A DNA stretch of 64,000 nucleotides from NCBI GenBank assembly GCA_907163375.1, contig CAJQUW010007434.1:124001-188000 (forward strand). The letters are read 5' to 3'. Shown piece by piece: positions 56,419 through 64,000 of this stretch (the first letter of the stretch is position 1; every line of letters starts with the position of its first letter). Made by a program: the position numbers and the translations under genes. Under the pieces are notes generated by a model, which saw nothing but the letters and a program-made list of their open reading frames with translations, did not search any database and had not been told where the DNA came from. This DNA is from Prostheceraeus crozeri. Lineage: Eukaryota; Platyhelminthes; Polycladida; Euryleptidae.

Positions 56419-56616
56419 ATGATGGTAGATGAAATAGTGTTAAATAAAATTAAGATAGCTTACACTTCTGATACAGGGATAGCAATCGACTGCGATCCAT
56501 GTGTAAAGAGCTTGTTAGACTACGGAAGAGAGAAGTGTGTTATGTTGCGTGTGGCGCGTGAGTGTCCTCCCATTTCATTCCATTCATCAATTCATCTCAT
56601 TGATAGAGACAGGTAG
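56419..56616 (+). CDS. Small unknown frame, right-arm copy
   Basis: Counterpart of 41,763-41,963. Part of this block occurs a second time just upstream (about 56,130-56,320) as a local duplication. Confidence 0.3.
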   Translation: MMVDEIVLNKIKIAYTSDTGIAIDCDPCVKSLLDYGREKCVMLRVARECPPISFHSSIHLIDRDR

Positions 56617-56629
56617 AACTCATGGTTCT

Positions 56630-57660
56630 CATAACGTATGCAATGGATAGTTTATAAGGCAACCTTCGACAGCTGGCTAAATGTCGCCCTGGCGCGAATG
56701 CATACTACGTTGAGACAGAGGCAATCACTTGCAAACATGACGCAGAGAGGTTTAACAAGATTGACCATTGCCGAATGTCCCTTGCGGTATACATAGCTAC
56801 GGGTTTCACCGCCGCCCTTTACAGGAACGCTCGTCGAAAGGAAGTATTACTTCGAACTTCATTTGCAACGTTCAAGTTGACTGATAGCAGATTCAACTTA
56901 ATGATAGTATTCGCCAGACATGAAAACCTGTAGAGTTGGTAAGAGGTTGACAGACTTTGAGCAGCTTGATAGCAAGCCGTAGAGAGCTTGATTCACCAGC
57001 GTTTTGCAATGGAGATGTTTAGAGGCCACCCATGACAAGATAGCTAAGACTCAACCGATTGGCGTTCAAAGTGCTACGTTGAGAACTGTGTCAAATGCCC
57101 AACATGAGACATGAGTTGTCCCAGCGGTTTCGGTCTAAACTATGACACACTCCCTTGCCACACTTATCACTACGGCATCGTCCGCCGTCCCGAAGGAAAA
57201 CCCTGTCAGTGGAATATTACAGCAAAACTCTCCGTGTCTTGCTCGCTTTCAGTGAAAAGCCGCTTATACCATGAGAAGACTGGCTCAGACATGAAAACCT
57301 GTAGAGTTGGTAAGAGGTTGACAGACTTTGAGCAGCTTGATAGCAAGCCGTAGAGAGCTTGATTCACCAGCGTTTTGCAATGGAGATGTTTAGAGGCCAC
57401 CCATGACAAGATAGCTAAGACTCAACCGATTGGCGTTCAAAGTGCTACGTTGAGAACTGTGTCAAATGTCCAACATGAGACATGAGTTGTCCCAGCGGTT
57501 TCGGTCTAAACTATGACACACTCCCTTGCCACACTTATCACTACGGCATCGTCCGCCGTCCCGAAGGAACACCCTGTCAGTGGAATATTACAGCAAAACT
57601 CTCCGTGTCTTGCTCGCTTTCAGTGAAAAGCTGCTTGGTTCATGAGAAGACTGGCTCGTA
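56630..57660. repeat. Three tandem ~370-bp units (right arm)
   Basis: One b-type unit and two a-type units, the latter repeating with a period of 371 bases (57,111 against 57,482). The left arm has only one a unit, so copy number changed after or during palindrome formation. Confidence 0.65.
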
Positions 57661-58039
57661 CACACTTATCCATGCCTTCATTGACTTCAGCAGGGTCGAA
57701 AACCCCAGAAAACCTCCAAAAATAGTGAATTTAAATTTTTCATCTTTTTTAGCACTACTTATGAAATTTTATAAGTAGTTTATCACTTAGGGCAGGTCAA
57801 TAGCGACCGAACCTTTTTTGAATCAAGTCAAACGGACTTGTAGAAGCAAAGTTACAAGCCTTTAAAGTTTTGGAGTCTTTTATGGTCTGGAGACGATGGC
57901 CATCTCCTGGCTAACCTCTAAGTCTGACGGCTTAGCTGATATCAGCAATGAAATTTTCTAAGTCGGTTTCTTACAGAAACCCGGAATTTGGAATGTCCGA
58001 AGCTATCATCGGAGCTCAGGGAGACGACCTACCTCTGAC

Positions 58040-58160
58040 AATCGCTCTCGTCTTAATGACAAGTCTCTCTCGGCTCCCAGCTTATATAGTGTGTGGCGAT
58101 CAGCTGATGACGTAATATCCATCATCCAAACACTTAAAACGCTTCTATCGCCGATTCTAG
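58040..58160 (-). promoter_or_regulatory. Inward-facing promoter, right arm
   Basis: Mirror copy of 40,634-40,720: TATA box read on the minus strand at 58,081-58,089, with the TGACGTAA CRE-like site about 20 bases upstream of it. Confidence 0.5.
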
Positions 58161-58199
58161 AGGTCCGATTGAGCTGGAAATACACCATTTCCATGTAGA

Positions 58200-59543
58200 A
58201 TTTGACGCTGAATCCGAAACCCAAAACGCCAGCCCAAAACGTCTAACAATCTAACTCCGTCGTTTTTCGACAATCTCCCAAAATCTTAAATGGCGCCTCA
58301 CATCTAAATGAAGACAGATATGAACAAGACGTTTCGTTCAGTGAATTTGTCTCACTCTTAGCTTTCGAACGAGCTATTGCACGACAAAATCCGTCCACTG
58401 GAAGCCACGATCGAAGCTAGCTCTCCCGAGGGGGGGAGGTCAGTGAAATTTGATGAAAAATGTTTTGGTGAAGGTCCCAGGTCGAAATGTCAGACTTTGG
58501 AAAATTTTCAAAATTTTGTCCATACAAAGTCACTCTGACACTTAGGATTTTTTCAGGTGAGCTCCAACCTAAAATCTTGTAACAGCTCTAACTTTTGAAC
58601 GGCTGGTCCGATTGACTCGCAACAAAAAATGTCATCGAGCAGTTTTTTCTCCTCTTTCAAACGAGTAGCTGTAAGACAAAATCCGTCCACTAGAACCAAA
58701 GTTAGAAGATCGCTGTCGGGGGGGGGGGGTCAGTGAAATTTGATGAAAAATGTTTTGGTGAAGGTCCCAGGTCGAAATGCCACACTTTGGAAAATTTTCA
58801 AAATTTTGTCCATACAAAGTCACTCTGACACTTAGGATTTTTTCAGGTGAGCTCCGACCTAAAATCTTAAATGGCGTCTCACATCTAAACGAAGACAGAT
58901 ATGAACAAGCCGTTTCTTTCACTGAATTTGTCTCACTCTTAGCTTTCAAACGAGCTATTGCACAACAAAATCCGTCCACTGGAAGCCAAGATCGAAGCTA
59001 GCTCTCCCGAGGGTGGGACGTCAGTGAAAATTTTTTCTCTCCGATTGCGTTCAAATTCACCATACCGATGCAGAATTTCACGCTGAATCCGAATCTGGCC
59101 TCCGTTTTCCCATCCGATGCTTCGTTTTGGCGCTAGAGCCCAAAACGTCCAAAATTCTAACTCTGTCGTTTTTTCGAAAAATGTTGAAAATTTTTGCTCT
59201 CCGATTGCTTTCAAACTCACCATACCGATGCAGAATTTTACGCTGAATCCAAATCTGGCCTCCGTTTTCACATCCGAGCACTCCTTCCACTCGAAACAGC
59301 CCATTTTACAACCCAACATTCAGCAGATTGCACGAAAAACAACACACACTATAGCCTCAAGTCAAAACCTGGCGATCGCCCAAGTCCACCACGACACTCT
59401 GTCGTTTCAGAGGGGGGGGACGTCAGCGAACCTTTCGGACCCACTTGGCCGGCACAGCACGACACTCTGTCGTTCCAGAGGGGGGGGACGTCAGCGACGG
59501 CGGCCATCTTGCGCGGTCCAGAAGTGGAGTTTTACTTACTACT
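58200..59543. repeat. Right terminal repeat of element C
   Basis: Inverted counterpart of 38,428-40,600 with fewer tandem ~582-bp units. It ends ...GGAGTTTTACTTACTACT at 59,543. Confidence 0.88.
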
Positions 59544-59549
59544 TTCGGT
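59544..59549. other. Right 6-bp target-site duplication of element C
   Basis: TTCGGT, identical to 38,422-38,427. Confidence 0.92.
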
Positions 59550-60180
59550 ATTTGCACCAATTATCCTAATAAACTTTCAATAATGTTTTCAGCAATTAAA
59601 TACTGACAAAGCCGACAAATTATTTGTGTGATTGATTATTATCTTCACAGTTTAAATTTGAGATGTGAATATGCATGTAGGTCGAATTATATGCAGACTG
59701 ACACACGTAACTGTTGAAAATGTTTGCTTAAATTGCGTGGACCCGTGGGATTCCCATGAATCAGTCGATAATTGATCAACCCAGTGAAATGTGATGGGCC
59801 TAGGAATTAGAAACTCGTCCTATGGACATGTCTGAGATTTGGAGGTGTTGGTTGGAAGTGTGAGCGATCTCCGCTGATGGTGAGGCTTAACCTGAATGAG
59901 CTGCACTGTCAGCCCATCAGACGACACTCGGAAGGTTCGAGCCCTTCCTCGGAATCTTCGGCTTTAACAACAGGCCCTAAGTTAACCCACATGGCGTCTT
60001 GTCTAACAACATCCGACTTCTAAGACTTTTCAAACTGCCACATCGAGGTGACCTTGGCAAAACAAAAACGATTTGAATCACAAATATTTTACATCAACCC
60101 TTCATACGAGATTTTGAGAAATTTTCAGAAATTTGATTCGATAGATTTCCGATGATCATGCAGTAATCATCAACTCTACA
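59550..60180. other. Host flank, no gene recognised
   Basis: About 630 bases between element C and the Tc1 transposon. A ggttcgagccc word at about 59,935 recalls a tRNA B box but is not enough to call a SINE. Confidence 0.4.
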
Positions 60181-60419
60181 TATACTCATTGACATAATTA
60201 ATGAAACAAACTATCATTGGCTTTAATTGAAGTTTGTTTCATTTTTTTCTCAGGTATGATGCAATATCTCTCTTTCTATGTATTACCATTCAACACATTA
60301 GAGAATGGAGAAAGATCTATGGTGGTCAAATTTCAAATTTTGATATCGATACAACTGTCACAATTGCTTTTACAAATTGAACATAAACGTGAACTGAAAT
60401 CCAGCTTTTGTAAAATAAA

Positions 60420-60848
60420 ATGGCACACGATCAGTTTACCAGAGGTATGGCTATTGGAATGATTCGCTGTGGTAGAAGTTGTGCGAGTGTTGCCGAGGAG
60501 CTGCAACTATCGAAAGTCGTTGTTTGGAGGTGGTGGTGTCGATGGAAAGCAGAAGGAGATGTTAAAAAGAAGAAGGGATTTGGTCGACCAAGAAAGTCTG
60601 CAGGAAGGACAGACGCACGTCTAGTTTTAGCTGCAAAGAGGAATAGATTTGTGTCAGTTCCAAAGCTAGTCGTACACTGGAAGAGTGCCTCAAATATAGA
60701 CTGTAGCGTTCGAACGGCTTACCGAAGATTGCGAGAAGCTGGAATTCAATCGCGACGACCAGCTGTCCTAATTCCATTGAGTTTTGAGCACCGCAGAAGA
60801 CGAGTTGCCTGGTGTGATGAACTGGCAGAAAGTCTTGTGGACCGATGA
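60420..60848 (+). CDS. Tc1-like transposase, N-terminal DNA-binding part
   Basis: The frame has the paired helix-turn-helix region (SCASVAEELQLSKVVVWRWW, then a GFGRPRKS AT-hook-like linker and a second HTH around residues 60-115) that binds the element ends. It ends shortly after RRRVAWCDELAE, where the catalytic part continues in another frame (60,784-61,410). One frameshift at about 60,830-60,840 therefore splits the gene. Confidence 0.88.
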   Translation: MAHDQFTRGMAIGMIRCGRSCASVAEELQLSKVVVWRWWCRWKAEGDVKKKKGFGRPRKSAGRTDARLVLAAKRNRFVSVPKLVVHWKSASNIDCSVRTAYRRLREAGIQSRRPAVLIPLSFEHRRRRVAWCDELAESLVDR

Positions 60849-61410
60849 ATCGAGATTCACTCTGGATTTCAATGATGGTCGTGTCAGAGTGCATTGTCTT
60901 CCAGGTAAACGCTTTGCCCCATGCTGTATTAAAGAACACGACAGATATGGTGGTGGAAGTGTTATGCTGTGGGGTGGCATTTGGCATGGCGGACGAACGA
61001 CAGCAGTCATTATCAAAGGCACGTTGACTGGAGAGAGGTATCTCAATGAAGTTGTGCTTCCTGTTGTTGTCCCAGTGGTCAGGGTGGAGGATCTCATCTT
61101 CCAAGACGACAACGCAAGACCACATCGCTCCTCGGCTGTCATTGCCACTGTTAGGAGATTGAACATTCAAACCCTTGACTGGCCTGCACGCTCACCTGAC
61201 TTGTCACCCATTGAACAAGTCTGGGACGAGCTTGGGCGGCGAGTGAGAGACCGCTATTCACTTCCACCAGTGTCCCTGAAGATTCTCTCTGAAAGACTGA
61301 CAGAGCAGTGGCTTCTCCTTGAAACATCCTTCATTCAGAAAAGTTGTGAATCCATGCCATCTCGGATTACTGAATGCAATGGAGCTAGAGGGGGGCACAC
61401 GCGCTATTAA
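60784..61410 (+). CDS. Tc1-like transposase, catalytic part (DD34E)
   Basis: Catalytic residues are all visible: the first Asp in LWTDESRF, the second in IFQDDNARPH and the Glu in SPIEQVWDEL. The last two are separated by exactly 34 residues, the Tc1 DD34E spacing. The glycine-rich VMLWGGIWHGG block is also present. The frame ends ARGGHTRY before the 3' terminal repeat. Apart from the split from its N-terminal part it looks undamaged. Confidence 0.92.
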   Translation: MSTAEDELPGVMNWQKVLWTDESRFTLDFNDGRVRVHCLPGKRFAPCCIKEHDRYGGGSVMLWGGIWHGGRTTAVIIKGTLTGERYLNEVVLPVVVPVVRVEDLIFQDDNARPHRSSAVIATVRRLNIQTLDWPARSPDLSPIEQVWDELGRRVRDRYSLPPVSLKILSERLTEQWLLLETSFIQKSCESMPSRITECNGARGGHTRY

Positions 61411-61565
61411 AGTTGAATCTGCTACATGCGTTGTTTTTCTGTGCTAGCGACTTGGTGGAGATTGTGACTAAATTATCACGGTATCATACATACATGTATA
61501 TATAACAGTCAAAAATGAAAGAAGTTAAAGAAGCAAATGTTTCAAAAATTTTGTCAATGAGTATA

Positions 61566-62059
61566 GATCACGAAACACGTTATTTGCTACCCAAGCCAAA
61601 GTGTTTTCACATTACATAATAGTATCGGCGATGCAGCCAAGAACCCTAAACGCAAAATAGCTTGGTTTGGTTAATATGACATATTACATGCCATTACAGA
61701 TCTCTTAACCAAAGATCGGCAATGATAAAATGACATCATTTTATTCCGAGGAAAAATGATATCAATTTATTTTTGAAAAATGATAAAAAAGATATCATCA
61801 AAAATTTTTGTTCCATTATATTTTCTAATCATAGATTCTTCACATTTTGTATTGAAGCAAATTCAGTCTCCTTCGTTTGTTCTACCAATGTCCTTCCTAC
61901 TGGTTGATTCATGTAGAGGAAAGCAACAGGCTATTGTCTGTCAGTCTGTCTATCACACAAATTGTCAGACAATGCTATAGTTTAAAAACAATGGTTTGAA
62001 TTACACATGGTTTGATTGATGGTTTGCTCTACATGTACAGTGTATATCTCATATATTGT
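61566..62059. other. Intergenic between Tc1 and Polinton B
   Basis: No gene or repeat recognised. The six bases before Polinton B (tattgt, 62,054-62,059) would be its target duplication if matched beyond the window. Confidence 0.4.
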
Positions 62060-62882
62060 AGTAGTAAGAAAACGGCGAACACTCGACCGGCGCCCCCCCC
62101 TCTGGAACGACAGAGTGTCGTGGTCGGCCGACGTGGTGCTTCGAGTCTGACCCCCCCTCTGGAACGACAGAGTGTCGTGGTGTGCCGGCCAAGTGGGTCC
62201 GACAGGTTCGCTGACGTCCCCCCCCTCTGGAACGACAGAATGTCGTGGTGGACTTGGGCGACCGCCAGGTTTTGTCTTGAGGCTATAGTGTGTGTTGCTT
62301 TTCGTGCAATCTGCTGAATGTTGGGTTGAAAATGGGCTGTTTCGAGTAGAAGGAGTGCTCGGATGTGAAAACGGAGGCCAGATTTGGATTCAGCGTAAAA
62401 TTCTGCATCGGTATGGTGAGTTTGAAAGCAATCGGAGAGCAAAAATTTTCAACATTTTTCGAAAAAACGACAGAGTTAGAATTTTGGACGTTTTGGGCTC
62501 TAGCGCCAAAACGAAGCATCGGATGGGAAAACGGAGGCCAGATTCGGATTCAGCGTGAAATTCTGCATCGGTATGGTGAATTTGAACGCAATCGGAGAGA
62601 AAAAATTTTCACTGACGTCCCCCCCCCTCGGGAGAGCTAGCTTCGATCTTGGCTTCCAGTGGACGGATTTTGTTGTGCAATAGCTCGTTTGAAAGCTAAG
62701 AGTGAGACAAATTCAGTGAAAGAATCGGCTTGCTCATATCTGTCTTCGTTTAGATGTGAGACGCCATTTAAGATTTTGGGAGATTGGTGAAAAACGACAG
62801 AGTTAGAATTTGGGACGTTTTGGGCTGTAGCTTCAAAACGAAGCATCGGATGGGAAAACGGAGGCCAGATTTGGAATCAGCT
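62060..62882. repeat. Terminal repeat of Polinton B
   Basis: About 0.82 kb made of the same blocks as the other termini, including three copies of the cccctctggaacgacagag motif between 62,095 and 62,240 and the ctgacgtccccccc motif at about 62,612. Confidence 0.88.
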
Positions 62883-63042
62883 TGATGTTATTGTCCAATG
62901 AGGAACATCATCCAATGAGAATCAAGCATTTCTATATAAATAGCGAGCCTTCCACAGTGAGAATCATTCCATCGTTGAATCACACGAGTGACGGACGCAC
63001 ATTTTCTCTCTCTCTAGTTCCCTATTCTATTATCCAACTAAA
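62883..63042 (+). promoter_or_regulatory. TATA/CCAAT promoter of the outer gene of Polinton B
   Basis: CCAAT at about 62,895 and 62,912, TATATAAATA at 62,933-62,943, start codon at 63,043. Conserved with the promoter in A. Confidence 0.7.
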
Positions 63043-63816
63043 ATGGTAAGTCGCTACTTTCCTCCCTCTCCTCCCTTGAACGTAAACTTAATACAATCTT
63101 TTTCATTTTCAGGCATCTACTCCATCTGCTGCACTAGTAGGACAAAATGGCGGTCAAACGTTACAAGGTTCGCTACGATCAGATCATCTACAACGAGGCC
63201 AGTGGAAGAAACAACCAAGGTACATAATCCTACACCGCTACAGCGTAAATTTAAACAAGTCTTGCGTTATGACGATCATAGCGTAGTACTCCAAACGGGA
63301 ATGCTCCCTTCCACGGATGTCAAGATAATGCGCAATCAGTATGGGGACTACATACTGATCCCCGTGAGTCCGTACATTCGCCACCAACTTGATATTATTG
63401 AGGAGTACGTGACATTAAATATGGACATTCCTACTCCTCTTGCTCAAGAGTGGAAGGCGAGAGATGACAAGGATACTCCCTATAGAAAGATTTGGGATGG
63501 TAATCACATTTGCCTACCAGTATCACATTGGTGTACTTACTATAAGAAGGAGGGAGATCATTCAATACCCATCAGATGTGATGAGCTCGGAGAAGGTACT
63601 TGGGATATCCTTTTCAAAGTGAATGGGCTATATTATGGTCGACACAAGGATAATAAAATAACCTCTCTCTCCATGCATATGGAATCCATCCTATATATTT
63701 CAAAACCACCCAACGTGGACGATATAATTGATCAAATCCTTAACAGCAGTGGTACGAAGCGCAAGTCGGAGAAGAATGCTGCCTCAAAACGCAAATCAAA
63801 GAAGGAGAATTACTAG
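63043..63816 (+). CDS. Outermost capsid-side gene of Polinton B (OB-fold-like, unknown)
   Basis: Copy of the gene at 7,359-8,130. The start-codon exon (63,043-63,045) is followed by a 67-base intron (63,046-63,112; gtaagt...ttttcag), then the main coding part with YGDYILIPVSPYI, GTWDILFKVNGLYYG and the Lys-rich tail. This copy looks to have about one break. Function unknown; an ssDNA-binding role is only a guess from strand pattern and position. Confidence 0.6.
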   Translation: MVSRYFPPSPPLNVNLIQSFSFSGIYSICCTSRTKWRSNVTRFATIRSSTTRPVEETTKVHNPTPLQRKFKQVLRYDDHSVVLQTGMLPSTDVKIMRNQYGDYILIPVSPYIRHQLDIIEEYVTLNMDIPTPLAQEWKARDDKDTPYRKIWDGNHICLPVSHWCTYYKKEGDHSIPIRCDELGEGTWDILFKVNGLYYGRHKDNKITSLSMHMESILYISKPPNVDDIIDQILNSSGTKRKSEKNAASKRKSKKENY

Positions 63817-63976
63817 TCCTTTCCTAACTCTATCCTATGACAATTCGCTTATGTGCTTTGAGTGTCGTAGACGTGGTCTTATTAGATACATTTTACTTCT
63901 TCGTTGCCATCATATCATTTGTGTATTTTGTCGTGAAAAGCATCGATGTAATTCTTCATTTTGTAATATGTTATAG
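63728..63976 (+). CDS. RING-like zinc protein 2, Polinton B copy
   Basis: Same protein as 7,199-7,447, with only about two residue changes and all cysteines and histidines kept (CFECRRRG, CHHIICVFC). Overlaps the end of the previous gene in another frame, as in A. Confidence 0.55.
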   Translation: MIKSLTAVVRSASRRRMLPQNANQRRRITSPFLTLSYDNSLMCFECRRRGLIRYILLLRCHHIICVFCREKHRCNSSFCNML

Positions 63977-64000
63977 AACGTTTCCTTAGATGTGTAATTT

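Larger units (their letters stand above)
38428..59543. mobile_element. Element C: giant palindromic Polinton derivative (two polymerase halves head to head)
   Basis: The 21.1-kb unit starts AGTAGTAAGTAAAACTCC, ends with the reverse complement, and is bounded by TTCGGT on both sides. Every feature of the left arm (38,428-49,089) recurs in inverted order in the right arm (49,206-59,543): terminal repeat, promoter, tandem units, 151-residue gene, family B polymerase, a 78-residue frame and half of an AATAAA-rich array. There is no integrase, ATPase, protease or capsid gene. The arms differ by about 1% in the polymerase region plus a few length differences. The polymerase is interrupted in both arms (about one break on the left, two or three on the right). 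Polintons normally carry one polymerase half and one capsid half, so this is a recombined, non-autonomous form inserted in one step. Young fossil. Confidence 0.9.
60183..61563 (+). mobile_element. Tc1-like DNA transposon, nearly whole
   Basis: TACTCATTGACA at 60,183 and its inverted copy ending at 61,563 are terminal inverted repeats, flanked by TA on both sides (60,181-60,182 and 61,564-61,565), the Tc1/mariner target. The element is 1,381 bp long and contains one transposase gene with a single frameshift. Young. Confidence 0.93.
62060..64000. mobile_element. Polinton B, capsid-side end (partial, continues right)
   Basis: It starts AGTAGTAAG at 62,060, the same terminus as A and C. It then runs through the terminal repeat into the outermost capsid-side gene and RING-like gene in the order found in A, but inverted. 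The rest lies beyond the window. About one break is seen in the part in view. Divergence from A is a few percent. Confidence 0.88.

Noticed and set aside
38428-59543. Pure assembly artefact (collapsed or mirrored contig)
   Set aside because: The arms differ in sequence and in tandem copy number, and the outer ends carry a matched 6-bp duplication that a mirror artefact would not create. Kept as a caveat pending long reads.
59860-60060. Possible tRNA-derived SINE with a ggttcgagccc B-box-like word
   Set aside because: No convincing A box at the right distance, no foldable tRNA and no second copy in the window.

Overview
The window looks like nuclear DNA of an invertebrate animal. Supporting signs are AT-rich sequence, short GT-AG introns, TATA boxes, CR1/L2-like and I/Jockey-like LINE tails, Tc1 and hAT DNA transposons, several Penelope-like retroelements (PLEs) with GIY-YIG endonucleases, and Polinton/Maverick elements of the animal type. 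I see no convincing host gene. The species cannot be fixed from the sequence.

Layout. Polinton A occupies 1-9451; its other end lies to the left of the window. It shows the capsid-side half: a TBP-like gene and an overlapping partner on the plus strand, then on the minus strand a tight gene row of protease, capsid, basic core protein, integrase, packaging ATPase, a small basic protein, RING-like protein, DEDDh exonuclease, a second RING-like protein and an outermost gene with an intron right after its start codon. From 9,452 to 38,427 is repeat-rich DNA. It holds a LINE scrap, a 10.8-kb nested hAT-like element (13,665-24,440) that has taken in a MITE, another hAT-like element and three PLEs, then a decayed hAT-type transposase, a PLE interrupted by a 1.5-kb hAT-like element, a CR1/L2-like LINE tail and a decayed Tc1.

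The most striking object is element C at 38,428-59,543. It begins AG and ends CT like a Polinton, is flanked by a perfect 6-bp duplication (TTCGGT), and is a giant palindrome. Two arms of about 10.5 kb, each a polymerase-side half (terminal repeat, small genes, protein-primed family B DNA polymerase), face each other across a 3.9-kb AT-rich array with a unique centre of about 100 bp. It has no integrase, ATPase, protease or capsid gene. The target-site duplication means it was inserted as one palindromic unit, presumably by an integrase supplied by a complete relative. It is comparable in form to snap-back or panhandle defective genomes of linear viruses with protein-primed replication.

After C come a nearly whole Tc1-like transposon (60,183-61,563) and the capsid-side end of Polinton B (62,060 to the window end), inverted relative to A. 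A, B and C share terminal repeats and so belong to one family. The inferred parent element is [terminal repeat - polymerase half - AATAAA-rich array - TBP-like gene - capsid half - terminal repeat], at least about 20 kb long. All Polinton copies are treated here as fossils.
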